From Haliclona indistincta (Eukaryota; Porifera; Demospongiae; Haplosclerida; Chalinidae): a DNA stretch of 64,000 nucleotides. Location: assembly GCA_964017065.1 (NCBI GenBank), contig OZ024791.1:8021471-8085470 (forward strand), given 5' to 3'. How positions within the stretch are numbered: the stretch's first letter is position 1; every line of letters begins with the position of its first letter. Below the pieces are notes generated by a model. That model was not told the origin of the DNA and searched no databases. It saw nothing but the letters and a program-made list of their open reading frames with translations. The position numbers were made by a program, and so were the translations under genes. This document shows, piece after piece, positions 39,047 through 52,900 of the stretch.

Positions 39047-41171
39047 TCATCTCTCTAATTTTATGAAGATCAAGTCAATGACAGTTACTCCTGACAACAG
39101 CAGAGTCTATAGTATAGACAACCATGAAAATGACAACATTCTGCCCCGGCACAATGACTCACCTCAGATAGGACTAACAGAGCAAACATCTGCAGAAAAA
39201 TATTGGAAAAGTGCAAAAACTTATTGTCTCACTAACCAAAGCGGCCATGGGGAAATCGAACATGTCATTGAACCCTCCTCCAATGAGAGGTCCAATAAAT
39301 TCACTGCAGACAGATAGTTTATAAATGGGAATAATGTACACCACTGCATAGCTATACCCAATTGATCTAGTGGCTGTCAGTAAACCAGACACCATTGCAC
39401 TGACTAGCTGTGGATCTGAGTCTGAAAACCTGTTCACACAAAGTCAGTGAGCAGAGACCGAATACAGCAGTATGTCAACTGACTTGGTTAACTCCAAGAC
39501 AGCCGACATGGCAGGTACTTGTCCAGCAGCTAGACCGACTCCGATCGTACAGTATGCTAGGATTGTCAACCACAAAACGCTGAAGAGCAAAAAAGTTTAT
39601 ACACAAAATGTGTATAACAAACCTGTGTTCTGATATGAATGGAGCAGGGCCTAGTGCTGTGTAAGATACCACAAGTACCAGTAGACCACCGCACATAAGA
39701 TATCTTGGGCCCTGTAACAAAAATGCAGCTAATCGTTTCAATATTAATTGTTATGAAGTAGCAACCAGAAGATCAGACAGCTTTCCAGCCACAATAGATG
39801 CAACAAGATAGGAGATAGGAGCGATAGAGAACAGCAGTCCTAGTTGCATTTTAGTTGTTTTAAATGTCTATCAGAAAGTGTGTAGACAAGTGTTAGACAT
39901 GTAGTACAGCCTGTTTTAGACATTACCTGACTAATAAATGGAGCAAACGTTGGAACAAAGAAACCAACTCCAGCAGAGCATATCATGTAGCTGAGAACTG
40001 CAAGAACCATATCAAACTATCAGCTGCTTATAATACATTACCTATTGCAATGAAAGGAAGATTTGCTGTCAACTTTAGCACTGTTTTGGGCGCCAGAAAC
40101 TTGCCCTTCTCAACCTCTGCAGTACAAAGTTGTAACAATAGTGAGCAACACAGCACTCTTACCTATGCTTGGCAAGGAGAGAATCAGAATGGGTAGATAC
40201 AGCAATAAGAATCCTCCTGTCACTAGAAATACCAACTTGAATCCTCCAAGCTGTACATGTAGCAGCATAGCAACACAATTAGCTACAAAACTGACCAAAT
40301 GCAAAGCTCCTCCCAAAACTGGTCCGATAGCGTATCCCAATCCTCCTATTAGTTCTACGATTCCCTATGCAGCAAATGACTACACAATCTACTACCAACT
40401 CCTTTATGTCGTCTGACCATTGAAAGCCCAGTGTAGGCTGGGAAAAGCACTGCAACAAGTGAAAAAGACGTCGTGATACAAGCTGCCTGTCCGATGCCTT
40501 GTACGATCCTCACCGCAAGCGACACACCTATGAACTCATACTTTGTTTCTAAGTCAGCCGTGAACCTAAATCACAGCAAAAATATTCAAAAAAATAATTA
40601 TAATTGTTAGTACCCTAATAAAGTGTGGGCTCCACCTGTTAGCAGGACCCCTGATACAAGAGTAAACCTTATACCCAATTCTTGCAGCTGCAATACAATA
40701 GAGATATACTATGAGTTGACAAGGCAACATGAAAACTCACAAAGTAGCCGAAAATTGGAGAGAACAGTGCCAAAAAAAGAGCACTGCTTCCAGCAATAAT
40801 TCCTGTACTGAATCCAGAAACGCCTCTAGCTGTTGCCTGTCACAAAAAAAAACTAATAATGGTGTGAGATTTCACAAGCAAATAGTTATACTGGACAAAA
40901 AATAGTTTACCTGTTCTGGAAAGAACGGACCAATCATTGAAGAGGACACGTTGACCAGTAGATAAAGAAACAGTATCAGTCCGATTTTCGTCAGCGACAG
41001 TGCGTTCGGCTGCTGCTGTTTCGCTGCGGATTTTGGTGTCGATTTGCGATGTCGATCGAACCATTCTCGAATGCGTTTCTTGTTGACTTTTTTCGAAGTG
41101 TCGGTGGATGCGGTTGGAGACTCATTCTTCTTTTTGTCATTGGACAGCTGATCGCCAGTTGACAGCTCCAT
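39047..41171 (-). CDS. SLC18B1-like MFS transporter (copy B)
   Basis: The gene is in the same orientation and has the same intron pattern as copy A. Clear exons: 40911-41171, 40741-40836, 40614-40687, 40418-40565, 40296-40364, 40163-40250. Further exons down to the stop at 39047 follow the order of copy A (GPRYLMCGG, EFIGPLIGGGF, then MFALLVLSE). Lengths of exons 2-6 (96, 74, 148, 69, 88 nt) equal those of copy A. The first span has MIGPFFPEQ. The N-terminal tail is Lys/Arg-rich. The product should have 12 TM spans. Borders of the later exons were not all fixed. Confidence 0.75.
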
Positions 41172-41513
41172 CGCTTCCGAGCAAACTAATACTGCAGCTT
41201 GACTACCGCTTGTAACAGCAAGCGCAGCCTGATTTGCAGGTACCTAGCTAGCCCCGCCCACAACATGCAGCTCTAGCTCTACAGGTAGCTTGCTGAGCAA
41301 AGCTGCTCTTTTACAGCAACCGAGTCTTGCAAAATTGACATTACAGAGTAAATATTTTTTGTCAGCAACTATAAAATACAACAACAATGAACTGATAATA
41401 TTTTTGACGTTGATATCCAAAATAAAATAAATGATAATGACCTGTTAATATTTTTGACTATAGATTGATGATATCCACTATTTCACAATAAAAATAAATG
41501 ACGATGACCTGAA
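41172..41513. other. Spacer between MFS copies B and C
   Basis: 342 bp holding the promoter of copy B and the 3' flank of copy C. AT-rich, with no gene seen. Confidence 0.5.
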
Positions 41514-41760
41514 TTATTTCTTAATACTGAGAAGAAGATCGATTAAAAATATGCCGGACAATAAGAGACCCTGTTTGCAAGTGTAAAATTATGAATATAA
41601 TAATCAAAGCATCTTACCTCAGCAAAAACAAGTTCACCGAATACCTGCGAAAATACATTTTAACATGTTTCAGGAACTAATGAAGAGTACTTACTACAGC
41701 AGCCATCTTGAAGTCAAGCAACTGAGTCAGTGCTCCACCCAACAGAGGACCAAGGAACTC

Positions 41761-41835
<75 letters not shown>

Positions 41836-42532
41836 GAGAGAGGGAGAGAGGGAGAGAGGGAGAGAGGGAGAGAGGGAGAGAGGGAGAGAGGGAGAGAGGG
41901 AGAGAGGGAGAGAGGGAGAGAGGAGAGAGAGAGAAAGGGATTGTTTTGTTCATGGGAGAGAGAAAGCCACTGTAATTATGAAGGGGATAGAGATTGCGTT
42001 CTTACCCAAATGACATTGTTGATGATATGACACCTGATATAACTCCATTAATTATTTCCGGATCGCAATCAGGATCCACCTTCCTATAGACAACAGCAAG
42101 TGTAGTTTAGCAGTGACGGACGGCCTAGTAGAACATACTCACTTTGCTATTTGTGTCATAGCTGAAAACACCGGTATCAGTCCACAAGCTATTCCAAGAC
42201 CCATTATACTAAACGAGACGACTGTCAACCACAAATAGCTGCAGCAAAAAAAGAAACTTCTTTGAAATATTCTTGTTTAAAGCTGTTTACCTGTGAGGTG
42301 TGATGAATTCTGCCGGTCCTATGAAGAAGTACGATATCGCTGTGATTAGAGAGCCAAAGCTCATGAAGCCTCTGGGGCCCTGTGAGAAGCAAGTCAGTCA
42401 GCAAGAGAGAGATGGTTAGAGTTACTGTACCAATCGATCAGTGAGAAATCCAATTGCTAGTGAGAGAACAAGATACACACCAGGACCAGATAGAAACACC
42501 AGACCTATCTGGACCTCACTAAGATGAAACTA

Positions 42533-42590
<58 letters not shown>

Positions 42591-43616
42591 GGAGGGGGAG
42601 GGAGGGAGGGAGGGAGGGAGGGAGGGAGGGAGGGAGGGAGAGAGAGAGAGAGGGAGAGAGAGAGAGAGAGAGAGAGAGGAAGGATCGAGGGGAGGGAGGG
42701 AGGGGAAGGAAGAGTGATAGAGAGAGAGAGAGAGATAGGGCTGTGAGTACAGGTACTGTAGATCAACAAACCGTGTTGAGTAAAAACGGAGAGAGTGTGG
42801 GTGTGAAAAATCCAAGAGCAGCGATGATAACAATGTTTCCCAGTACTGCAAAAGAACTGAAACTTGAACTTAATAACTGTTAATAATTACCAATCACGAA
42901 AAACGGCATATTGGTCATCAGTTTGAACAGTTGTTTTAGTGATATTGTTTTCTTTTGAGCCTCTGAAGAATAAACAAAAAAATAACATACAAACACATCG
43001 ATTAAAGATGCGTACCCATTTTCGGCAGCAGGACTAGAAAAATCGGTGCAAACAATAAGGTCAAACCGCCCGTGACTATAAAAGGAAGTCTAAACCCGCC
43101 GAGCTGTAGGTGAGCATGACAAAAAATTCAAATAATTTTCAAAGGAACATTTCCTGTTTGTAATCTATATACTCTGGTAGTGTTTCTGGCACAGAATGAA
43201 TGTGTTAAAGTGCGATACTAAGAGACAAACAGGATATGGAGGTTATACTTACTGAGTACAAGAAGCCGCCAATTGGAGGTCCCAGAACAAAGCCAAAACC
43301 AGAAGCCAGTTCCATAAGTCCCTTGTAGAGCAAGCAGGAAATGAGAGAGGAAGATAGAGAGAGAGAGAAATGGAAAGGGAGAGAGAGAATTAATTCACTA
43401 ATGCAAATTATTTTATATTTTACAAACCATTACGAATCCCAGGTTAGAGGGAAATAGATTAGCTACAACAGTGAAGGAGGCAGTGAAGTACGCAGCGCTA
43501 CCAATGCCCTCAACTGTTCTGAGAGCACAAGAGAATACGATGAACTCTATTGCTGAGGGCATGTCGATCATAAACCTGAGGAGACAGAGAGAGAGAGAGA
43601 CAGAGAGAGAGAGACA

Positions 43617-43688
<72 letters not shown>

Positions 43689-44295
43689 TGTGTTTATCAG
43701 ACAGTGCAAAATTCAGAACTTACGCTAGCAAAATGAAGCACCCTCCGACGAGAAAGATTCCAGCAATCATCATAAATCTCACACCAAGTTGAGGCGACTG
43801 AAGAACACAAATTATATCGGTTGAAAACCCCAAAAATTCATTCAACTCACCAGCAGACCGAACAGTGGAGCACACACAGTGACACATATTGGAGAGCAGC
43901 CTACAATCAGACCGACTATGAAACTGGACACACCTTTATCACTAGCCTGGAGATAGTTGATATCTAGCTGATCAGCTGCTGCTGATCACGTTTATACCTA
44001 CCTCTTGTGGAAAGAATGGCGCAATCACGGAGTACGCAGCACTGATGAAGAGATAGGCGAACCATAGAGAGATGAAGATGATCACTTTAAAGACCTTCGA
44101 GCTCCTCCAACTCCCTTTTGTCGCCTCTGTGATCAACTTGTCGCCCTCCTCCTCTGTGTTGATCTGCTTCGTCGACTCGGGTGCAGACCGATTTTGTCTG
44201 TTTGGCAGAAGAGGGCTACTCTCGTTAGTCCAATTCACCTGTTTGAAGTTGATTCGTGAAGAAGTCGGAGACATAGGCGGCTTGACAGTTGCCAT
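41514..44295 (-). CDS. SLC18B1-like MFS transporter (copy C)
   Basis: Third paralogue. Exon 1 is 44002-44295 (98 residues, tail plus first span with VIAPFFPQE). Later exons include GVRFMMIAGIF, LRTVEGIGSAAYFTAS (acceptor near 43579), GFGFVLGPPIGGF, FRLPFIVTGG and EFLGPLLGG (acceptor near 41762), and the last exon ends at TAA 41514-41516 with LLLSGIFLIDLLLSIKK. It is longer than copies A and B only because four introns contain long CT (GA on the plus strand) repeats. Function as for copy A. Not every border was fixed. Confidence 0.75.
41764..41935 (-). repeat. (GA)n/(GGGA)n microsatellite at a splice acceptor
   Basis: On the coding (minus) strand this is a CT/CCCT tract that ends directly at the CAG acceptor of the exon encoding EFLGPLLGG. 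Confidence 0.9.
42535..42740 (-). repeat. (GA)n/(GGGA)n microsatellite in MFS intron
   Basis: CT/CCCT-rich on the minus (coding) strand. It ends about 20 nt before the acceptor of the next exon. Confidence 0.9.
43583..43684 (-). repeat. (GA)n microsatellite at a splice acceptor
   Basis: The CT tract on the coding strand runs into CTCCTCAG, the acceptor of the exon that corresponds to exon 4 of copy A. Confidence 0.9.
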
Positions 44296-44459
44296 GTTTA
44301 CATATCAGCTCCAGCTACACGTAATGATTATATAGTGGGAGGTACTAGGTTATGCACACTAATAATCATGAATAATAATCAGTTGTGCGCAAAAAAATGA
44401 ATAATAATGCACAAAAATAATTAATGTCAAGTACAAAAATTATCTCGCTGCTGGGTAGT

Positions 44460-46511
44460 TCAGCTCGAATCCGGCTCAATGCTTGTCAGTAGATGATCAC
44501 TGTCGAGTGAATTATCCGCATATGAAAATGCCGGCCTGTGCATCTGAACACTACTGTTAGCCAATGATTTGCTGTTGCCTATCAGGTTGAATGTGGCGCA
44601 TTGAGTATTGTAGCTAGGGCTGTCGGAAAATTCAACTATCTGATTTTCAGCTACCGGGCTGTTGACTCCAGTCACTTTCTCAACAAAGTTGTTTCTGGTC
44701 CATCCATAAACAACAGCATTCAAAAATCCTTGAAGAGGTAGTGTGATTGACTGTATGAATAATCACTGAAATGAAGGCAATGTTATAATTCACTTACTTG
44801 AGCATACAGCAGGATTATAATGGATTTGATAGGTGGTGGGAATCCATCTTCATTCCTATCTTGATTCGTTTCAAACTTTTGCGTAGCAAACAGCAAGATC
44901 AGCACTGCAATATATACCAGTAGCACAGCAATATCTACAAGTAAAATGCAAGAACCGATTGATGCAATCTTCGTGCACACGTACTGAAAAATCCCGATAC
45001 TAGAAAAACTGTGACAAACAGCACAATTCTCGTCCTAGCCTTCTTTTGACCCTCTTTTAGTAAATCATCTTGTTTGCCAGTTGCACCACTGCTATGACCT
45101 GTCACGAATAACGAGCAGAGCAAAAAAAACACTCAAATTTATCGCGTCATAGGTGTGCATATGCGCACCATGTTCCATGTTGATCTTTTTAATCCTTTGC
45201 AGAATTTTGGTGTACAGTACCTGTAGAGATGAGGTGATATGAGGTGGTTGAGTATGAATCTGTGACTGACTAGCAGTGAAATGAAGACAACAAGATAGTT
45301 GATCACAAGCACTATCAGTAGACCGAGCACAAATTTTTGCTGAGTTATCATAAACTTATATCGATCCTGCAAAATTTGGCTGTAAAATAATATTATCAAT
45401 TTATGAGAGCCTTTACTCCGTCATAGGCTATAGTATAGGGTAGTATATTGACTGCATTTGGAGCACACCTGTGAATAGTTTTATAGTGTAAGATTTATCA
45501 CGAAGAAGTGTATTCATTTACCAACAAGAACAAGTGTTTGTGCCTCTCAGAAATGAATGGGACATAGAGCCGAACAGTGTCATGATGACAACCAATGGCA
45601 GTATCCTGCACATTAAGAATCTAAAATTAATACATAGCATAGTGCAAAAGAGTAGAAATATTTTTTTTTCTTCTGTGTGGGACAAATTTGTATTTCAAAT
45701 AATTATTTTTTGTTTGCATTGCAACACATGCAAGCTATGATGAGAGCTGAGTCATGCAAGTGATAATGATAACACTCCATTAATGGTGTAGTGCAGTTAT
45801 GATAAGAGTTATTACCATGCAACTAGATATAGTAGGGCTGTCCAATACCATCGAACGTTAGGAACATTGTTCATCTATAAGAGTACAATAAACGGATAAC
45901 AGTTTCAGTGCTGCTCTTACCCTAAGATTGTTCACACTAGTTCTTTTGACCCTAATATAAGCTAGAATTGCATAGACCAGTATGAGATTGATCGCTGCAC
46001 ACTCCAATATCTGGATTTTGGTTGCAAAATAAGTTGCATTGTATTTGAGCAACTCACCGCAGTAATGAGTGTGATCGCATAGCACCAGACATTCTTGTAC
46101 TCTCTTGCGTTGCGGTACCAGATCACGGCTCCTCCGATCCATAGCGTTGCAAGCAAGCAGTCAGCAACAGACAGCATGAAAATAGGATGAACATCAGGCT
46201 GCTTCACACGACAACGAAACAGCGCAGACAAGATTATCGAGCTTGAACCTAATATACTGTTGTAGATAATGATTGCATATACTGCATCAGTGGTTGACTA
46301 ACCCGAGCAGTGAAGTAATCAGTCGGACTCCGGCTAGTGTATCCAGCACTCCGGTCTGTGGAAACAGTACAACATCTTGCAGGCAAATCGTCGCATTAGC
46401 CAAACTAACCTGATACGGTGTCAACGAACAGTTACCTATAGCGTTGGGTAAAATAGTCTCTGCCAGCACCTGGCAAGTTGAGTTGCGGTAAGAGCTGCTG
46501 CCGAGTTCCAT
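44460..46511 (-). CDS. TMEM116-like seven-transmembrane protein
   Basis: Ten phase-checked exons: 46303-46511, 46058-46256, 45921-46010, 45816-45874, 45522-45605, 45417-45468, 45221-45366, 44985-45091, 44798-44934, 44460-44750. They encode 457 residues. TM2 has HPIFMLSVADCLLA; TM7 has LPLQGFLNAVVYGWTR, a motif of TMEM116 and class-E-like receptors; the tail is about 85 residues. The N-terminus has several NxS/T sites and cysteines. It is probably an orphan 7TM receptor-like protein; TMEM116 is the best match I can name from memory. It diverges from the tetraspanin gene T1 by 101 bp. Confidence 0.65.
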
Positions 46512-46612
46512 GCCGAACAGCTTATAGGCGGAGCTAATATTTTAAAATTACGCCCATTATTTGCGGCGAGCGCGGCATGCAGCACATCAGCTAGCAGACT
46601 AGCAGTGCAATC

Positions 46613-49097
46613 ATGGCTAAAATGCAGGACAGTTCACAACAAGAAAAAGGTGAGACTCACTCTGTGCGACAGACTTCATTATTATAATTATTCAATTTAA
46701 GAATTTGAACAAACCAACACAATTCGTGGACATTTCTGTATAGTTCTACCTTGCCGAGACACTTACCGACCCTATCCAGAGTACGTCTTGTATGGTTCTA
46801 TCCTTCCACACTTTGTGTCGGTAAGTAGTGGAAAATATAGACTGTTAATCTTTGTATTCATCTGCTCATGCAGCTGCTTGGTTTGATATTGATAATAGTT
46901 GGTCTATGGTCACTGGTAAGTAATTGTGATACTGATTTTCATACTTGATTTACATACTTGATTTTCTAGGCTCAATGCAGTGTATTCTTACCAGTTACAA
47001 CTCAAGCAAGCATCTCTGTGATCATAATATCCCTTGGTCACTATAGTTGGTTTGCTCATGATCGCTGTTGGTATTGGGTTTGTAATAGCTTTGAAATACG
47101 AGAGAGCATCAATTTCAAATAAACAGCATCTCTCAGTCCTATTAATGGTGATTAGCGAAACAGTTTGACATTTTATTACACACTGCATGGTTTTGTTATT
47201 AGCCTGAGATGTTCATAACCATTCTTGCCGTGATATCAGTTACTCTTGGTATTGCAGCAGGATCTCTCATACCCACTGTGAGTGATGTGCTGCATACAGT
47301 TCTCATTGATTCATTGTATTGTAGTTGTCTGATACCATTCGAACTAGTGCAAACAGTTCATTGTTCAGCATACATGAGTCTCCAGCAGTCAGAGATGCTT
47401 GGAATGCTGCTCAGGATGCTGTAAGTTAATAAGTATTGAATGACTATACATGTGCTGGGTGTTGACGTACACAATTACTATTGTGCCAATATCTTCTTCG
47501 TTGCTGTGGAGTAGTGAGCTTCAGTGATTATGAACTAGTTTTTGGTAACTTATCTGTGCCTGTCTCTTGCTGTAACATGAGCAATGAGACCACATGCTCA
47601 GCATATATCAGTGTCATTAATGTCACTGGTGATGTGGCAATATATTCTGAGGTATGTGAGTCATAAAACATTTCTCTCATACACTCGAGTCATATTCAAT
47701 GTATAGGGTTGTGTTCCTCAGTTAGAGTCATTATTTAGGTATATTCTCAGTGTTGTTGCTGGAGCTAGCATCACTGTAGGTCTGCTACAGGTTAGTAATT
47801 AATTACAACAATCACTATTATTATAATGATTCTTTTAGATCATAGGTGAAGCATATTCAATTTCTTTTCTAGGTATTTGAAGAACCACAATTATTCTTTA
47901 AGCAATTATTCTCTGCGCTGTTATGCTGCAGTGTGGAAAGCACGTGATTGCTCTTCTGGTAGAATTTACACAAGATCCCATAGGTATTTTCATTTAACCA
48001 CAGGACTAATTTTGGTATGTTTCACATCTTGATTCATTGATCGATTACATTGTGACCATGCATTATATGTTAAAACTAGGTATTTGGTCTTGCTTATATA
48101 GCTGTCTCTATTTGGGCATTGGTAAGTCATGTCTCATATCTTCTATAAACATAATGATACTTTCAGGTACAAAATTCATCGTTATACTACTCCATCACTG
48201 CTCAAGCAAATGCTACAGTAATAGCGTTGTCTGTTATACTTATTATTGTGGGTGTGGTCATGACTGCTACCAGTATTTGTCAGCTGGTAGCAGGACGAAA
48301 GGAGCTAGATGAGGACAATGAATCCTTTAAAAAACTTGGCATTGAAATAGTGAGTGTCATGTATGAATCAGCATTATACTATTCTTTCATACGATAGGGA
48401 GTTATATGTGGGAACATCCTGCTAATCCTTCTAGTGATTGCTATTGGTATTGCAGCTGCTGTTTTGAGTGAAACTGTAAGCCAGCCGGTGTGGTAAGAGA
48501 GAGTAGTTCATTTTGTTACTTCATGTTTGCAGACCATGGACTTTAGTAGCACATTGAGTGATTATTCTAATGATCAGAGTGTCCAGGAAGCTTGGAATGC
48601 TGTGCAGGAAAATGTGAGCTAAAGGAACTAATGCTGATTGTCTCATTACAGCTCACATGTTGTAGTTGGAATGCTGTGGAGCAGTTAACTTCACTGATTA
48701 CAGAGCAATATTTAACAACAGTTTCTCAGTACCAGTGTCTTGCTGTAACTCCAGCCATCCACTGGCTAGTAATTGCTCAGAGATTGGTCAACACATCATC
48801 AGCCAAACTGATCTAATATACTCTCAAGTCAGTCTTCTTCTAACCATGCTCTGAGTTATATATACTCCATCTCTATAGGGTTGTGTGTCTCAGTTGGAGT
48901 CTTTCTTCATGAATATTTTCAGTGTTATTGGTAGTGTCAGCATCACTATTGGGAGCCTACAGGTATTATATCATCTACTTCTTCAGTGAAATATTTTTTC
49001 CCTATAGCTCCTTGCAGCAATATTGTGGATCTGTACTTATGCAATGATTTTTTGGGCTGCCTGCTTGAATGCTTTTAGAGATCTGGCTGATGACTAA
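46613..49097 (+). pseudogene. Double tetraspanin T1, damaged
   Basis: This is a homologue of T2 with the same exon order. Exons 46613-46649, 46702-46820 and 46874-46915 are sound. The next exon (46970-47147) lacks two bases near 47027 relative to T2 and T3 and meets a stop at about 47123. The exon with CCGVV (about 47496-47651) has lost six bases that include its AG acceptor (TATAG in T2). The exon matching T2 57198-57239 has a stop or a changed donor, and the following exon is disrupted. Exons of the second unit (from about 48080) look open, with the last one ending at TAA 49097. It is probably a pseudogene, although the 3' half could still be used. Confidence 0.7.
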
Positions 49098-49914
49098 CTA
49101 GCTGCACAGGTTGCAACCATTAATTTTTTTAAATCTGTAAAATGATGTAGGGATGAAATCAGCAATGAAGAAATCTCCTACTGGCTATCAACGTTAGCAA
49201 GGCTGTAACAATGATAACACAACTGAATCATGCATCCATAATTAGTGGCTGATACAGGCTGTCTTGCTAATACAATGTTGTGCACATTGTAGTGTTAGCT
49301 ACTCATGCAGTCTAAGGTTGCTATGAACTAAAGTTGCTAGATTGCTTGCAGCATGATAGCTGTAATGCTAAGTGCTTTCGATAATCATGCATATGGTTTA
49401 TAAAGTCGTATCATTATGGTGAATAATAATATTGTTACACTCTCAATTTTGTTTACATCTTTCTTGCAATCTTGTTTTATATACAAACCCATTGTCTTAT
49501 TCTGCTGTTTTGCTGAAAATTTTGGCCAGATCAACGAGTGTGAGTCTCTTCAAACTAATCTCCTTTTCCGGCTCTTTGTATCTGATTATTAGAATCATGG
49601 GCAAGGTAACAGAAAGCGTGCAGTCAATATTTAGCAGCTGTTATGTCCTATTTCACCTCTTTTTAAAACTTTCGAGAAAGTTATAATTCTGTGATAATTA
49701 CGAAGGTTAATTTGTGTGCTAGGTGATTGACCAAATTTGGTAATTCAGTGTTATTGACAGCTGTCCTACAGTCATAGAACAACACAGCTTTTGAACTATT
49801 GAGTAGAGTGCAGTTTGTTTTGCAACTGAGGTTCATTGTGTCAACCAAGCTATTGAACTATACTGATAGAAGTGTAGTGTTTACCAGTGCATGCGTTACT
49901 GAAACTCTACTGCA
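49098..49914. other. Spacer between T1 and B1
   Basis: About 817 bp with the promoter of the 49915 gene. No further gene or mobile element could be supported. Confidence 0.5.
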
Positions 49915-52900
49915 ATGGCTCTGCTACTGCTCCACATTCTACTAATACTTGGAGGTTGTAGCAGCAGCTACACGAAGCAAATCACAGTACAAGTGAGCGA
50001 CTATGGTGTAGATGATCCTTCCTGTGTGCAAAATGGTAGCATCTGTAAAACATTGACTTACGTTCTTGGTAAATTGTCAAAAATGACCTTTTATTCCGAC
50101 ACTTTTTTCACCGTAAACATCACTTGCAATCAAAGCATTCAGAAAGATTCTTCCTTCTACTTAACTCAAAATAAATTTCTGAGTGTGAGAATCATTGGGC
50201 ATAACAAAGTTTACATCACATTAAATTCTTCTATGGCGATACAATATCCTACTAACATCAACAACATCAACTGGGCATGGATAGGGTTAGTGTTCTTCTC
50301 AGGAGCAGAGCATACAACCTTAAGCATTCTCCATGGTTTTCTCAATTCAGTCACTATATTTGACTGTAGAATCATGACTGGCAATTGGGAATTTCCAGCT
50401 GTACGAAACTTAGTCATCAACGATACTGAATTTGGGCAACTAGATGTATGCCCTACCCTGCATATTTCTAGCTTTTCTTGGAGCGTTCTATTCTCAAATA
50501 ATACCATTTCTAACTGCAGCACTGACAAATCAATATTGTTCTTCGATGGAGTGGATAGGGTGACTATCGTAAATTCTAACTTTACCAAACTGAAAGGTAT
50601 AAAAAGTACACGATATATAAACACAACTAGAAATCAAAAAAATAACATACTTCGAAAAGATTACAAACTTATTTCAGTTGGTATAAATGGTGAGTTTACT
50701 CTTTCTATCAATAAATGTCATTTTATTGACAATAGTCAACTAATTCTTGTATCAGGGGAAGTGCTTAGTAAAACTGATTACAAACCTTTGAGTGTACGAA
50801 TCAATGTACATGAGACAGTTATAAGAAACAACATTGCTACTTCAGTACTTGTGGAATTGATGATCATTGGCTCCACAAATTACTACTCACTGGCTGTTGT
50901 CCTGAAAGACATGTTGGTTGATGGTAACATTGCGACGAACACACAATGGGCTTATGCAGCACCGTTGGGTGATCTGGAGTTTTCAATATTTAGCCTTTTA
51001 ATGGTAGATAAAGTTTTAGTTGAAAATTCACGGTTCTTGAATAATCAAGGAACTCCTCTTACTGTCAAATCAAATAAAGACAAATTGGGTATGTCATTTA
51101 AAGGATACATTCGCTTCATAAACAACACAGGCGTGCTCGGTGGAGCTTGTGGGCTGTACAATGCTCATATGATGATTCGAACAAACACAAGCTCTGAAGT
51201 AATCTTTAGAGACAACATAGGTATGTATGGTGGTGCATTGTACTTGAACAATACAATAATATCAGAAACAACATGCAAATCTAAAGTAACATTTATCAAC
51301 AACACTGCAACAATAATTGGCAACTCAGTGTACTTTGCTACGATACCACGAGGTGCTTTGCCTAGCTGCTCATTTAGTGATATCCATCTTGCGGATATTG
51401 CCTCTCCAACATTTAGCACGAAAAATGAAGGAGATGTCACCTTGTCACTGATTCCTGGCCAGAATATTTACATGAATGTTTCAGTGACAGATTATTTTGG
51501 CTCACCATCTTCTTGTACAGCAGACGTGTACATAATGTGTGACAATTGGCTCTTCATCTGCGTATATAAGCACATACGACTCAATGGACCTGATCATGTA
51601 GTATTAGCACAAAAAGAACTCACGGCTTACTCAGTCGTGGATACTAAACTGAGCGTATCTGCTCCCAAAATTTTGGAAAATACTACCATTGATATGTTAT
51701 TCATGTGTAGAAATGATATACAAACAGGAATAATTATTGGATTAAACATCAGGACATGTCCACTTGGTTTTGTCTACAATGTTAGTAGAGGTATTTGCAA
51801 GTGTACTGATGTAACCACGAACGATGGCACTGTAATATGCTCAGAAATCCTTGGTGTCGCATGCATCACACGAGGCTACTGGTACGGTCCGTTTGACTAT
51901 GATAACACTACAACATACGTTTCTGCTCAGTGCTCATATCCTGACTGTTCCTACTCTCACAAACCATGTCCTCCAAAAATGCTAAGTCTAGGATTTGCAG
52001 GTGACTACAAACTACTTGGCACTGATGCTGATGAGCAATGCTCAGTAGGAAGAGGTGGACTATTGTGTAAGAGTTGTGCAGAGGACTACCAGTACACCTT
52101 CCTGTCAGTGAGTTGTGTAGCTAGCAGCACATGTGAGTGGTGGCAGCCTTACCTTGTCCTGGTCATCACATTAGTGTTCCAACTGATGATTGCAGTGGCT
52201 CTTATGATAGTTGTTAGGTTCAAAATAGCGACTGGGTCTGGATTTCTGTATGGTCCAATGCTGTTTCTGGCAGTCATCAGTCATCTACCTCTAGACACTG
52301 ATCCTAACCTCTTCATCCTAAAAACATTCATATTGATCATCACAGCTGTACCACTACTCAATCCTGAGCCATTCGGACTCATTCCATGGTGCTTCTTCCA
52401 TCCATTCAGCAAAATCTACAACTACTCCTTACGATACCTCGGCCCACTAATGGTGCTGTTAGTAATTGGTTTCACAACACTTAAAGCTCGATGGTGCCCA
52501 AGAGCACTACTGAAATGGCAAAACTCTCGTCTACGAGCACTCTGCATTCTAATGCTGCTCTCATTTTGGTCACTGGCTGACATTACAATGAACGTCACTT
52601 TCAATATTCTCACATCAACCAGACTAATACACAACAATGACGTGGTGGTCTCAGTAGTGGCATTAGAACCACAGATGAAATATTTCTCCTGGAAGCACAT
52701 TCCGATAGTAATTCTAGCATTGCTGGTTCTACTAATAGTGATCATTCCTTTACTGGTAGTACTGTTAATATCACCAGCACTATCACGAGTGATTAACCTG
52801 ACCAGGATCAAACCCTTCCTAGATGAGTTCCAGTCTTGCTACAGGGATAGCTGTCGCTGGTACTCGATTGTATACTTCATTGCATGGATTGGATATGTAT

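Noticed and set aside
41665..42030. Glu-Arg-rich frames on the plus strand
   Set aside because: They are microsatellite translations antisense to MFS copy C.
48592..48816. Frame reading LTCCSWNAVEQLTS at the second tetraspanin loop
   Set aside because: It is the shifted frame; the acceptor at TTGTAG restores ECCGAVNFTDY, which matches the first loop.
49432..49686. 84-codon frame between T1 and B1
   Set aside because: Hydrophobic by base composition only; no homologue in the other cassette copies.
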